Source of the DNA: JTS-RE9 sp964649195
GTDB taxonomy: Bacteria; Planctomycetota; Phycisphaerae; Phycisphaerales; Phycisphaeraceae
Length of the DNA stretch: 25,710 bases
Reading direction: 5' to 3'
Assembly: GCA_964649195.1 (NCBI GenBank)
Contig: CAZYPK010000067.1
Span: 1 to 25,710 of the forward strand
Shown here: positions 11,630 through 19,393 of the stretch, piece by piece
Layout: every line of letters starts with the position of its first letter
Numbering within the stretch: the first letter of the stretch is position 1
Notes under the pieces: model-generated
Told to the model about the DNA's origin: nothing
The model's database searches: none
What the model saw: the letters and a program-made list of their open reading frames with translations, nothing else
Position numbers and translations under genes: made by a program

Positions 11630-11659
11630 ATTTTAGTTGATTTTCGATGCGGATGCGAA
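11630..11659 (-). promoter_or_regulatory. Candidate gyrA promoter
   Basis: On the minus strand, a TTCGCA box (11654-11659), an 18-nt spacer and TAAAAT (11630-11635) lie about 50 nt upstream of the gyrA ATG. The -10 box is good and the -35 box is 4 of 6. Confidence 0.4.
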
Positions 11660-11715
11660 CGTCGGGAAACTTCAAACGGCAAGGCCCAGGTTCCAAACAG
11701 GCTCCAAAATGAGAA

Positions 11716-11746
11716 TTGACACAAGGCCGCGATCATGACGTAGAAT
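11716..11746 (+). promoter_or_regulatory. Candidate sigma-70-type promoter for the polyprenyl synthase
   Basis: A perfect TTGACA (11716-11721) is separated by 19 nt from TAGAAT (11741-11746), giving a leader of about 60 nt before the ATG at 11813. The spacer is longer than the ideal 17. It sits back to back with the gyrA promoter. Confidence 0.55.
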
Positions 11747-11812
11747 CCTGCACCTGCCGCCTTGCAGGGAGCCGATGCTCCGCGGGCGCAGCGATGGAAG
11801 GTTGGAACGCCC

Positions 11813-12916
11813 ATGCTGCTGGTTGCCGGTCAGGATCGCGGAATTCAGGAACGACTCGCCACCGAACTGGCGGAGGTGGAAAGCTGTTTCGCGGCTGAAC
11901 TTCTGAGCGACCTGGCCTGCGTGAACGATCTGGTCGCGCACGTCGAACGCTACCGCGGCAAGATGCTTCGCCCCATGCTCGTGCTCGTCAGCGGCCTGGC
12001 CAGCGGCCCCGCGGCGCACCCCCGCAACCCCCGGCAGCAAGCCCCGCGCCCCCGGAGTGAACCCAATGGCCACGGCTACGACGCCTCGCGCCTTGACGCC
12101 CTCACCGATGCCCACCGCATCATCGCCACCGTCGTCGAGATGGTTCACATGGCCACGCTGGTGCATGATGACATTCTCGATGAAGCCGCGGTCCGGCGAA
12201 AAGGCACCACGGTCAACGCCCTCAACGGCAACGAGGCGGCGGTGATGCTGGGCGATTACATGATCAGCCACGCCTATCACCTGTGCAGCGGCATCGACCA
12301 GCCGCGCATCAGCCGGATGATCGCCGAGGCGACCAACACGGTCTGCGAAGGCGAACTGCTGCAACTGGCCAACCGCAACAACTGGGACCTGGATGAGGGA
12401 ACCTACTTCGAAATCATCCGCCGAAAAACCGCGAGCCTCACCGGCGGCTGCTGCCGGCTGGGCGCGGTGCTGCACGAGGGCGCCGATGAATCCTTCGGCG
12501 AATCGCTTTACACCTACGGCGAAAAGGTGGGCATCGCGTTCCAGGTCGTCGATGACCTGCTCGATCTCGTCGGCGAGGAAAAAACCGTCGGCAAATCGCT
12601 GGGCCGCGATCTGGTCAAGGGAAAACTCACCCTGCCGCTGATCCGTTACCTGGCCACCGCCGAGTCCCAGGCCAGGCAGGAGATGCTGGCGATGATTCAG
12701 GCCATCGGCAGCGAATCGGCCGCCGACGCAGCCCATCTTCGCACCATCGCCCAGGTGCGAAACCTCATCACCGCCAGCGACGCCATCGACTACGCCAGAC
12801 AAACCGCCCGGCAACTGATCGATGAAGCCAAGTCCGCCCTCGATGCGCTGCCCGAATCCCCGGCCAAAGTCATGCTCTGCGACATGGCCGATGCAGTCAT
12901 CACGAGAACGGCGTAA
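11813..12916 (+). CDS. Polyprenyl (trans-isoprenyl) diphosphate synthase
   Basis: This enzyme elongates farnesyl or geranylgeranyl diphosphate with isopentenyl diphosphate, usually to make the quinone side chain. The 367-residue product has the first Asp-rich motif DDILD (119-123), the second DDLLD (247-251), the LRPMLVL helix (52-58) and GKLTLPLI (270-277). Residues 62-90 are a Pro/Arg-rich insertion between helices that ordinary homologues lack. The ATG at 11813 was chosen, with GGAA about 8 nt upstream; a TTG at 11762 would extend the frame. Chain length cannot be read from the sequence, so IspB/HepT-type symbols are withheld. IspE, made by the operon to the left, supplies the same pathway. 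Confidence 0.9.
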   Translation: MLLVAGQDRGIQERLATELAEVESCFAAELLSDLACVNDLVAHVERYRGKMLRPMLVLVSGLASGPAAHPRNPRQQAPRPRSEPNGHGYDASRLDALTDAHRIIATVVEMVHMATLVHDDILDEAAVRRKGTTVNALNGNEAAVMLGDYMISHAYHLCSGIDQPRISRMIAEATNTVCEGELLQLANRNNWDLDEGTYFEIIRRKTASLTGGCCRLGAVLHEGADESFGESLYTYGEKVGIAFQVVDDLLDLVGEEKTVGKSLGRDLVKGKLTLPLIRYLATAESQARQEMLAMIQAIGSESAADAAHLRTIAQVRNLITASDAIDYARQTARQLIDEAKSALDALPESPAKVMLCDMADAVITRTA

Positions 12917-12946
12917 GGGGGAGGGGACAGGAGTCAGAAGTCGCGA

Positions 12947-12960
12947 AGCCGCAAGCGGCT
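12947..12960. repeat. Short GC hairpin AGCCGC/GCGGCT
   Basis: A 6-bp stem with an AA loop lies 31 nt after the polyprenyl synthase stop. It resembles the GCCGC hairpins at 22531-22542 and 22625-22637. It lacks a U-tract but may mark the transcript end before the next promoter. Confidence 0.5.
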
Positions 12961-12971
12961 GCATGTTCCGC

Positions 12972-13000
12972 TTGTTTTCCGGAGGCCGCTCGATTATTCT
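12972..13000 (+). promoter_or_regulatory. Candidate promoter for the TPR lipoprotein gene
   Basis: TTGTTT (12972-12977), a 17-nt spacer and TATTCT (12995-13000) lie about 85 nt before the ATG at 13086. Confidence 0.4.
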
Positions 13001-13070
13001 CTTGAGTGAACGGTGTTCGACCACGGAACGGTCGCCGGCGCCATCGAACGATTGGGCCGGACTAAACAAC

Positions 13071-13078
13071 AAGGAGGT
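13071..13078 (+). promoter_or_regulatory. Consensus Shine-Dalgarno of the TPR lipoprotein gene
   Basis: AAGGAGGT sits 7 nt before the ATG at 13086 and decides that start over the long upstream open frame (from 12822), which overlaps the previous gene. It is the strongest ribosome-binding site I found here. Confidence 0.85.
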
Positions 13079-13085
13079 TACACCG

Positions 13086-13772
13086 ATGCCCATCCATGCC
13101 CTTCGCACTTCGATTCCATTTGCCTTCACCCTTTCACTGAGCCTGATCGCCGGCTGCTCGTCGCCGCCGAATTCGGTGCTGCGCCTTCAGGCCAAGGATG
13201 CGATCGATCAGAATGACTACACCACCGCCCGCGAGAAATTGGATCGGGCGCTGGCCCGCGATCCGGCCGACTGGAAGGCGAACTATTACATGGGGCTTGT
13301 CCGTCTGAATCAGGAGCGGCCGCTCGACGCCCGCCTGCACCTTGAAGTCGCCTACAGCCTGCGCGACAACGATGAAGAGACCCCCGCCATTCTCGATGCG
13401 CTGGCCCAGGCGCTTCACAAGGAAGGCGACATCGAGAGGCTCGACATCATGCTCAAGTCCGCCACGGCCCGCTACGGCCAGCCGCGCGACTTCTACCGTC
13501 AGGCCAAATTCCTGGGATTGCAAGGCGATGTCGATGGCGCCCGCGCCGCCTACCTCAAGGCGGCGAAGGTTTCGCGTCCCGATGACATCACGCCCTACAT
13601 GAAGCAGGCCGACTTCTACGAAGGCCTGGGCGATCGCGTCAATGCCGTCGTCGCCTTGCAGCAGGCCCAGCAAATCGAACCGCTCAACCGCACCATCGCC
13701 GCCCGAATCTCCGCCCTGGTGCTCGATCCCAAGCCGGCGGCGGACGCGACGGCGCCGGCGATTCAACCGTAA
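13086..13772 (+). CDS. TPR-repeat lipoprotein
   Basis: Function unknown; TPR lipoproteins usually act as scaffolds in envelope complexes. The 228-residue product starts with a lipoprotein signal peptide with lipobox IAGC (21-24), so Cys24 should be lipidated. TPR-like helical repeats follow: a clear pair around 33-70 (DYTTAREKLDRAL, DWKANYYMGLVRL), then further units through about 210. The C-terminus is a short Ala/Pro tail. It has its own promoter candidate and a consensus Shine-Dalgarno, and the 89-residue gene follows 48 bp downstream. Confidence 0.85.
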   Translation: MPIHALRTSIPFAFTLSLSLIAGCSSPPNSVLRLQAKDAIDQNDYTTAREKLDRALARDPADWKANYYMGLVRLNQERPLDARLHLEVAYSLRDNDEETPAILDALAQALHKEGDIERLDIMLKSATARYGQPRDFYRQAKFLGLQGDVDGARAAYLKAAKVSRPDDITPYMKQADFYEGLGDRVNAVVALQQAQQIEPLNRTIAARISALVLDPKPAADATAPAIQP

Positions 13773-13820
13773 AAAAACGAACGTCGCCATTCAACCCCAT
13801 GAACCGATTCGAGCCGCGCC

Positions 13821-14090
13821 ATGTCCCAGGGTCGTGAATATTCCAAGCATCAGAAGAAGATCATCAACCGCTACTACGAACACTTCGACACCATCCAGTT
13901 GACGAAGCTGAGCGAGACGGTGACCGAGTTGTATCTGGCGGATACTCCCAAGAAATCCGAGAAGCTCTGGAAGTCCGCCGCCACCGCGCTGGCGAGGCTG
14001 GATGACAACGAGGGTCGCGTGGCCCGGATTCTGGAAACGAAGGATGTTGAGGCCCTGGCGAAGCTGGTCGGGGAGCTGTCGAAGAAGTGA
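13821..14090 (+). CDS. Small conserved-type planctomycete protein, unknown function
   Basis: I recognise no functional domain. The 89-residue product is soluble, rich in Lys and Glu, and predicted largely helical. It opens with a basic segment containing HQKKIINRYYEH (10-21), followed by KLSETVTELYLA (29-40) and KKSEKLWKSAATAL (44-57). It lacks a signal peptide, membrane segments and cysteines. From memory, similar short proteins with 'INRYYEH' and 'EKLWK' occur in other planctomycetes, which I cannot verify here. It follows the TPR lipoprotein by 48 bp and may be cotranscribed with it. A perfect hairpin starts 12 nt after its stop. Confidence 0.75.
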   Translation: MSQGREYSKHQKKIINRYYEHFDTIQLTKLSETVTELYLADTPKKSEKLWKSAATALARLDDNEGRVARILETKDVEALAKLVGELSKK

Positions 14091-14102
14091 AGTGAATCCC
14101 GA

Positions 14103-14131
14103 AGGCACGGCATCTTAAAGATGCCGTGCCT
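14103..14131. terminator. Perfect hairpin between convergent genes
   Basis: Two perfectly complementary 14-nt arms (AGGCACGGCATCTT and its complement) meet around a single nt, so a 12-bp stem with a 5-nt loop is realistic. It sits between the 89-residue gene and the DUF1080 gene and suits bidirectional transcript-end formation, though no U-tract follows. The right arm (14118-14131) is repeated exactly at 14133-14146. Confidence 0.65.
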
Positions 14132-14158
14132 CAAGATGCCGTGCCTGGGCGAAGATGC

Positions 14159-14872
14159 CTACTTCACCGGTGTGATCTTGATGTTGCGATACGCCACCGG
14201 ACCGTGATCGCCTTGGAACATGATCGGAGCTTCCGGCGCTTCCTTGCCGGTGAGACCGCCGGGGGTCGGGCCTTTCATCTCGACGTTCTCGTGGAGCACC
14301 TGATCATTGAGGGTGACTTTCACGAAGATAGCGTTTTTGGTTTTCTTGCCTTCCGCGTCGAACTTCGGTGCGCGGAAGTCGATGATGTATTTGTTCCACT
14401 GACCGGGGGCCTTGGTCGCGTTGACCTTGGGAGCCTGGGCGCCGTAGATGGCGCCCATGTCGCCGCCGCCCATCTTGGCGTCTTCCTTGCCGAAGCTGTC
14501 GAAGACCTGCACTTCGTATTCGCCCATGACGTAGATGCCGGAGTTGGAACCTTTGGGCACGAAGACTTCCAGTTCGATGATGCAGTCGCCGAACTTCGCT
14601 TCGCTGTAGCCGTCGAGCGCGCCGCCTGCCGCGTTGATCAGGTCGCCGCCACCGGCGACGACCTTGATCTTGCCGGGGTTCTCCGGGTCGAGCGTGGCGG
14701 TACCGACGGTCCACCTGCTCTTGGCGGCATCGCCCTTGGCCTTCCAGCCGGTGAGGTCCTTGCCGTTGAACGGGGTGATCGGCTTGGCCTCCTCCGCGGC
14801 AACCAGACCGAAAGTCACGGCGAGGCAGAACATGGCGACCAGGGCCACACGAAAACGCTTGACTGAGATCAT
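14159..14872 (-). CDS. Secreted DUF1080 (3-keto-disaccharide hydrolase-like) protein
   Basis: DUF1080 (PF06439) is a jelly-roll fold related to glucanases, and some members cleave 3-keto-glycosides. The 237-residue product has an N-terminal signal peptide (basic MISVKRFR, hydrophobic core 9-25, probable cleavage near AAEE). It carries the hallmark FNGKDLTGWK (35-44), SNSGIYVMGEYEVQVFDS and a C-terminal GPVAYRNIKI. The start is the ATG at 14872, preceded by AAGGAA at good spacing; an upstream extension to 14929 exists. It should act in the periplasm or outside. It lies 108 bp after the PHP phosphatase gene on the same strand. Confidence 0.9.
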   Translation of the reverse strand: MISVKRFRVALVAMFCLAVTFGLVAAEEAKPITPFNGKDLTGWKAKGDAAKSRWTVGTATLDPENPGKIKVVAGGGDLINAAGGALDGYSEAKFGDCIIELEVFVPKGSNSGIYVMGEYEVQVFDSFGKEDAKMGGGDMGAIYGAQAPKVNATKAPGQWNKYIIDFRAPKFDAEGKKTKNAIFVKVTLNDQVLHENVEMKGPTPGGLTGKEAPEAPIMFQGDHGPVAYRNIKITPVK

Positions 14873-14980
14873 GACAAATTCCTTGTTGACATCCACTAAC
14901 CCGCGCGAAAGCGCCGGGCATCCCATCATAACGAAAACCAGCCGGAAATTGTTCCCGCTGACGCAGGGATTGCATGGCGA

Positions 14981-15775
14981 TCACCGCGGGGTGACGATGG
15001 CCCTGGGCGCGGTGATGGTGAAGTGGTTGTGCAGCGCCTCGCCGAACTCCACTTCGAGCAGGGACATGCCATCGAGCCGCTGGTTCAGGGAATCGGGGCG
15101 GTGCATGTCGAGGGCGAAGAAATGCAGCCGCTCTTCGCGGAGGAGTTTTCGGAGCATCATGCTGGCGGGGATGCCTTCGCCGTTGGTGAGGCTGCGGGCG
15201 TTGCCCTGGAGGAGCACGCCCATTTCCTGCACTTCGCGCAGCCGCTGATCGAGGTCGCCGCGCTGATCGGGGATGCGTTCGGGGTGGGCCAGGATCGGGC
15301 GGTACTTCTGATCGAGGAACCACCGGAAGGTTTTGTCAGCCCATTTGGGCCACTGCTTGTCCCAGAAATCGACGAGGACGAATCGCGAATCACCGAGCGT
15401 CGGCACGCCGTTTTTTTCCATGAAAGGAATCACGCCGTCGAACAGTCGCAGTTCACCGCCGGGCCATATCTGGTAATCGATGCCCATCTCCGCGAGCATG
15501 TCGCCGAACCGATGGGCCCAGTCGCGGACCTGCGTGGGCAGGTTCTGCGGAAAGGCTTCGGGCCAGATGTGCGGCGTGCAGATGGTGCCGAGGTAGCCCG
15601 CCTCCTGAAGTTTGCCAACGCAGGCGAGCGATTCCTCATCGGAGCGGCAGCCATCATCGATGTTGGGCAGCAGGTGACTGTGAATGTCGATCCTCGCCAC
15701 CGGTGCGGCGGTGTTCCGCGTTCGCCGGCGGCGGGGGGAATCGGATGCGACGGAATCGTGTGCGGATGAACTCAT
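14981..15775 (-). CDS. PHP-family phosphatase of the CpsB/YwqE type
   Basis: CpsB/YwqE proteins are metal-dependent tyrosine phosphatases that regulate capsule or exopolysaccharide export by dephosphorylating a BY-kinase. The 264-residue product starts with a basic, disordered stretch (1-28). PHP metal-binding motifs follow in order: DIHSHLLPNIDDG (30-42), CTPH (66-69), GGELR (106-110), AHPER (163-167) and LDMH (222-225). No BY-kinase or polysaccharide export gene is adjacent, so the partner is unknown. The O-antigen ligase homologue at 4822 is the nearest glycan gene. It lies 118 bp downstream of cinA, with a hairpin in the gap. No clear Shine-Dalgarno precedes the ATG. Confidence 0.85.
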   Translation of the reverse strand: MSSSAHDSVASDSPRRRRTRNTAAPVARIDIHSHLLPNIDDGCRSDEESLACVGKLQEAGYLGTICTPHIWPEAFPQNLPTQVRDWAHRFGDMLAEMGIDYQIWPGGELRLFDGVIPFMEKNGVPTLGDSRFVLVDFWDKQWPKWADKTFRWFLDQKYRPILAHPERIPDQRGDLDQRLREVQEMGVLLQGNARSLTNGEGIPASMMLRKLLREERLHFFALDMHRPDSLNQRLDGMSLLEVEFGEALHNHFTITAPRAIVTPR

Positions 15776-15849
15776 GGGACGACGAGTTTAGGAGCGATCG
15801 AGGGGTAAATCGAGGCGGGGCATGAAAGCTCTGCGCGTGGGGCGGAATT

Positions 15850-15871
15850 CACGGCTGATGAATCAGCCGTG
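15850..15871 (-). terminator. Perfect hairpin after cinA
   Basis: The 10-nt arms CACGGCTGAT/ATCAGCCGTG flank GA, starting 22 nt after the cinA stop. The base CACGGC/GCCGTG and the flanking GCCGTGCCT match the hairpin at 14103-14131 while the tip differs, suggesting a shared repeat family. There is no U-tract. Confidence 0.55.
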
Positions 15872-15893
15872 CCTGCGGCTGCCACTGCCGCTG

Positions 15894-17198
15894 CTACTGT
15901 TTCCGGCCCCAGCGCAGTTCATCGAGCGGGATGCCCATGATGTGAAATCGGAGCATCTGCATGGCGCATTTGGCGGCACGGTCCCGAATCTGCTCCCGAT
16001 CGCCCGGCAGAAAGTGGAGCCTGGCATCGGTGGCGACCGTGCCGGCGGCGTGGTCGCGCCAGCCGATCGCCAGCCAGACCGTGCCCACCGGCTTGGCCTC
16101 CGTCCCGCCACCGGGACCGGCGATGCCGGTCGCCGCCACGCTCAGCATCGCCCCGCTTCTTTCGATCGCCCCCCGCGCCATCGCCCGGGCCACCGGCTCG
16201 CTCACCGCGCCGTGCTCCTCGATCATCCGCATCGGCACGCCCAGTTGCGACGCCTTCATCTCATTGGCGTAGGCCACCCAGCCGCCGACGAAGACCGCGC
16301 TGGAGCCGGCCACCTCGGTCAGCGACTTGGCGATCAGGCCGCCGGTGCAGCTCTCCGCCGTTGCGACCGTCGCCTTCTTCGCCGCCAGCAGTTCGACCAG
16401 CGCCGCCTCAAGCGTCTGCGACTCCCTGCCGATCACCACCGGCCCCAAGGCCCGCTCCACCTGCGACATCGTGTAATCCAACTCCGACTGCGCCTTCTGC
16501 GGATCATCAAATTCACTGCGAATTCGCACGGAGACCAGGCCATCGGCAACCGTCGTGCCCGCCAGCGGGTTGCGTCGGCGGTCCATCAGTTCGCCCAGCT
16601 TTTCGGCGACATCGCTTTCACCCAGGCCGAACGTGTTGACCTTTTGCGTGAGAATCGTCCGCCTCAGCGCGGGCTGGGCCGCGGCCAGTTCATCGAGGTA
16701 TGGCACGATGGAAAGGCGGAACATCGCAAAGAGTTCACCGGGCACGCCGGGCGTGACGAAGATCATGGCGCGGTTGAGCTTCACCTGCATCCCCGGCGCG
16801 GTGCCGTTGGTGTTGGGGATCGCCGTGCATCCTCGCGGCTGCATCGCCTGGATGCGGTTGCGATCGGGCATGATGCGGCTGCGCCGGGCAAAGTACGAGG
16901 TGATCGCCTCAAGACTCGCCTGATCGACGACCAGTTCGACACCCATCGCCCTGGCCAGCGCCTGCCGGGTCAGGTCGTCCTCGGTGGGTCCGAGTCCGCC
17001 GGTGGCGATGACGAGGTCCGCTTCGTTGGAAGCCCAGCGGAATGCCTGGGCGATGGCCTCTTCATCGTCGGCGATGGTCTCATGAAAGCGGGTCATGATG
17101 CCGCGCGAGGCGAGTTGGGTGCCGAGGTAGGCGCTGTTGGTGTCCACGGTCTGGCCGAGCACCAGTTCGTCGCCGATCGAAAGAATGATGGCATGCAT
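15894..17198 (-). CDS. cinA: CinA: MoCF-like domain plus nicotinamide-nucleotide amidase
   Basis: CinA proteins deamidate NMN to nicotinate mononucleotide (C-terminal PncC domain) and hydrolyse ADP-ribose (N-terminal domain), so they recycle the pyridine nucleotide by-product NMN. The 434-residue product has the MoaB/MogA-like domain with SIGDELVLG (7-15) and TGGLGPTEDD (66-75). The C-terminal CinA domain has ESCTGG (282-287) and TGIAGPGGG (357-365). Length is typical (about 415-430). The start is the ATG at 17198; the frame upstream to 17435 reads through a 9-bp tandem repeat. It is divergent from nnrD, another nicotinamide-nucleotide repair gene. Its TAG stop lies in the simple-sequence word at 15879-15899. 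Confidence 0.95.
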   Translation of the reverse strand: MHAIILSIGDELVLGQTVDTNSAYLGTQLASRGIMTRFHETIADDEEAIAQAFRWASNEADLVIATGGLGPTEDDLTRQALARAMGVELVVDQASLEAITSYFARRSRIMPDRNRIQAMQPRGCTAIPNTNGTAPGMQVKLNRAMIFVTPGVPGELFAMFRLSIVPYLDELAAAQPALRRTILTQKVNTFGLGESDVAEKLGELMDRRRNPLAGTTVADGLVSVRIRSEFDDPQKAQSELDYTMSQVERALGPVVIGRESQTLEAALVELLAAKKATVATAESCTGGLIAKSLTEVAGSSAVFVGGWVAYANEMKASQLGVPMRMIEEHGAVSEPVARAMARGAIERSGAMLSVAATGIAGPGGGTEAKPVGTVWLAIGWRDHAAGTVATDARLHFLPGDREQIRDRAAKCAMQMLRFHIMGIPLDELRWGRKQ

Positions 17199-17233
17199 GG
17201 CGGGATTGTATGAAGGATCGGATGAAGGGGCTG

Positions 17234-17287
17234 GGGGGAGCCGGGGGAGCCGAAAGAGCCAGGGGAGCCAAAAGAGCCAGGGGAGCC
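17234..17287. repeat. 9-bp tandem array NNNNGAGCC (six copies)
   Basis: Six contiguous 9-bp units end in AGCC: two GGGGGAGCC, then GAAAGAGCC, AGGGGAGCC, AAAAGAGCC and AGGGGAGCC. It lies 36-89 nt upstream of the cinA start. If translated in the cinA frame it would give a Leu/Pro/Trp run, one reason to reject the longer start. Confidence 0.85.
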
Positions 17288-17290
17288 GCT

Positions 17291-17416
17291 GGGTGGCTGG
17301 GGCTGAGGCTTTGCGCAAGCCCCGGCCCGTGGGATCAACAGCTATCAGTTGCTTCACCTTGCTTCGTGCGCCTGGGCCCGGGGGCCGGGGCTTCGCAGAC
17401 TCAGCCCCAGCCACCC
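17291..17416. repeat. 126-bp inverted repeat between cinA and nnrD
   Basis: The arms at 17291-17329 and 17379-17416 are reverse complements, apart from a 2-nt gap and a few mismatches, around a 49-bp centre. The outer ends share GGGTGGCTGGGGCTGAG. No ORF fits inside, so it looks like a small non-autonomous element or a large hairpin. Confidence 0.8.
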
Positions 17417-17514
17417 AAAACTTATCCCCACCCAAAACCTATCACACTCTGAAAACACCCGTATTTCAGGATGTCTTATCATGCACAGGCCCTGTTTCAG
17501 ACGGCCTTCCGCCC

Positions 17515-18399
17515 ATGCACCCACTCACTCCCATCACCGCCTTGCCGCCGTTGCCGCCGCGTCCGCACGACGCCCACAAAGGCACGTTCGGCACCGTCAT
17601 CGTCATCGGCGGCAGCGACACCATGATGGGCGCGCCCGCCCTTTGCGCCATGGCCGCCTTGCGCAGCGGCGCGGGCCTCGTGAAAATCGCCACCGTTCCC
17701 GCGGCACTGCCCGTTGCGCTGACCATCGAACCCGGCGCCACCGGCATCATCCTCAGCGATGACATCGCCACCACTTTGCATCAACTGGACACCGCCGACC
17801 CGCGGCACAAGGCCATCCTCGCCCTGGGGCCGGGCCTCGGACAAAGCGACGATGCACGGGAACTCGTGGCCGCGCTGCTCACAAGCGATCGCGCCATCGT
17901 GCTCGATGCCGATGGCCTGAATCTGCTTGCGAAACGGTTGATGCAATCCGGGCATGAAGCCGTCACCGCCCCGCTGGTGCTCACGCCGCATCCCGGTGAG
18001 TTTTCCCGGCTCGCCTCCGCACTGCACATCAGCCAAAGCCCCGTCGATCCCGCCACCCGCCCCGCCGCCGCCGCCGCCCTGGCCGGCGCGCTGCACGCGA
18101 CGGTGCTCCTCAAAGGCGCCGCGACGATCATCAGCGATGGCTCGCGATTCTTCACCAACACCACCGGCAACCCCGCGCTGGCCACCGCGGGGTCGGGCGA
18201 TGTGCTCACCGGTCTGCTGGCTGCCCTGATGGCGCAAGGCATGGAGCCGTTTGATGCGGCCTGCCTTGCCGCCCACCTCCACGGGCTGGCCGCTGATCGC
18301 TGGGCCGCCGTGCATGGCGGCAGCGGCCTGACCGCACGCGATCTGGCGACGCTGCTGCCCGACGCCTTCCATCATTGCCGCCCTTCTTCCGCCCGATGA
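17515..18399 (+). CDS. nnrD: ADP-dependent NAD(P)H-hydrate dehydratase
   Basis: NnrD restores NAD(P)H from its hydrated form NAD(P)HX, using ADP (cytosol). The 294-residue product is the ribokinase-like YjeF C-terminal domain: GTFGTVIVIGGSDTMMGA (23-40), GPGLG (105-109), DADGLN (131-136), TPHPGEF (157-163) and GSGDVLTG with the catalytic Asp (226-233). The epimerase (NnrE) half found in the fused E. coli protein is absent, so it must be encoded elsewhere. The start is the ATG at 17515; the frame is open further upstream through the repeat region and no strong Shine-Dalgarno is present. Its stop is 7 bp before the dehydratase gene, indicating an operon. Confidence 0.93.
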   Translation: MHPLTPITALPPLPPRPHDAHKGTFGTVIVIGGSDTMMGAPALCAMAALRSGAGLVKIATVPAALPVALTIEPGATGIILSDDIATTLHQLDTADPRHKAILALGPGLGQSDDARELVAALLTSDRAIVLDADGLNLLAKRLMQSGHEAVTAPLVLTPHPGEFSRLASALHISQSPVDPATRPAAAAALAGALHATVLLKGAATIISDGSRFFTNTTGNPALATAGSGDVLTGLLAALMAQGMEPFDAACLAAHLHGLAADRWAAVHGGSGLTARDLATLLPDAFHHCRPSSAR

Positions 18400-18406
18400 G
18401 TCCGAC

Positions 18407-19381
18407 ATGAACACCTTTGCCGCCACGCTTGAAGACATCCGCGCCGCCGCGAAGCGGATCGGGCCTTACGCCCATCGCACGCCGGTGATGACCTGCAAAA
18501 CGATCAGCGATCTGGCCGGCCGCGAGTTGTTTTTCAAGTGCGAGCAGTTTCAGCGCATCGGGGCGTTCAAGTTTCGCGGGGCCTGCAATGCCGTGATGAA
18601 GCTCGGCGAAGCCGACGCGAAGCGCGGCGTCGTCACGCACAGTTCCGGCAACCACGCCCAGGCTCTGGCGCTGGCCGCCAGGCTGCGCCACATACCCGCC
18701 CACATCGTCATGCCTCGCAACGCATCCCCGATCAAGCGGGATGCGGTGCGCGGCTACGGCGGCATCGTTTACGAATGCGAACCCGACACCCAGTCCCGCG
18801 AAGGGACCGCCGCCGCCGTGCAGCAACAGACCGGTGCCACGCTCATCCATCCTTATGACAACGCCGACATCATCGCCGGCCAGGGCACCGCGGCGCTGGA
18901 ACTGCTTGAAGAGATCACCCGGCTCGACGCCATCATCGCCCCCATCGGCGGCGGCGGGCTGATGAGCGGCACCGCGATCGCCGCACGATCGCTGCACGCC
19001 GGCATTCGCATCTTCGGCGCCGAACCCCTGGGCGCCGATGACGCCGCCCGATCCAAGGCCGCCGGACGCCGCCTGCCCCAGACATCACCCGACACGATCG
19101 CCGATGGCCTGCTCACAAGTCTGGGCGAGCGCACCTGGCCGGTGGTGCGCGACCTGGTGGAGCGGGTCCTGACGGTGACTGAAGGGCAGATCGTGGCCGC
19201 GATGCGATTGATGTGGGAGCGGGCCAAGCTGATCATCGAGCCCAGTTCCGCGGTGGCGGTGGCGGCGGCGCTCGACGAGCCGTTCAAGAGGATGGCGAAC
19301 GTGAATCGCGTGGGAATCATCCTCAGCGGCGGCAATGTGAACCTCGATGATCCGCCCTGGCGCCGCACGGTGAAAGCATGA
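18407..19381 (+). CDS. PLP-dependent threonine/serine dehydratase (serine racemase-like)
   Basis: This fold-type II PLP enzyme removes ammonia from Thr/Ser (giving 2-oxobutyrate or pyruvate) or racemises Ser. The 324-residue product has the PLP lysine in GAFKFRGA (Lys55), the substrate loop SSGNHAQ (79-85) and the phosphate-binding GGGGLMSG (181-188). EPSSAVAVAA and a C-terminal SGGNVNLDDPPW resemble the serine racemase/threo-3-hydroxyaspartate ammonia-lyase branch. There is no C-terminal ACT-like regulatory domain, so it is not a classical feedback-inhibited biosynthetic IlvA. The exact substrate is not resolved. It follows nnrD by 7 bp. Its TGA stop begins a short stretch leading to hairpin copy C. 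Confidence 0.9.
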   Translation: MNTFAATLEDIRAAAKRIGPYAHRTPVMTCKTISDLAGRELFFKCEQFQRIGAFKFRGACNAVMKLGEADAKRGVVTHSSGNHAQALALAARLRHIPAHIVMPRNASPIKRDAVRGYGGIVYECEPDTQSREGTAAAVQQQTGATLIHPYDNADIIAGQGTAALELLEEITRLDAIIAPIGGGGLMSGTAIAARSLHAGIRIFGAEPLGADDAARSKAAGRRLPQTSPDTIADGLLTSLGERTWPVVRDLVERVLTVTEGQIVAAMRLMWERAKLIIEPSSAVAVAAALDEPFKRMANVNRVGIILSGGNVNLDDPPWRRTVKA

Positions 19382-19393
19382 GTCGGAGAAAAA

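Larger units (their letters stand above)
17199..17514. other. Repeat-filled gap between divergent cinA and nnrD
   Basis: This 316-bp stretch has no gene I can support. It holds the 9-bp tandem array (17234-17287), the 126-bp inverted repeat (17291-17416), and a direct repeat of CACCCAAAAC around 17412 and 17429. I found no convincing promoter for either gene. Confidence 0.6.

Noticed and set aside
15822..17213. 463-residue plus-strand open frame opposite cinA
   Set aside because: It is antisense to the two-domain CinA with all motifs intact.
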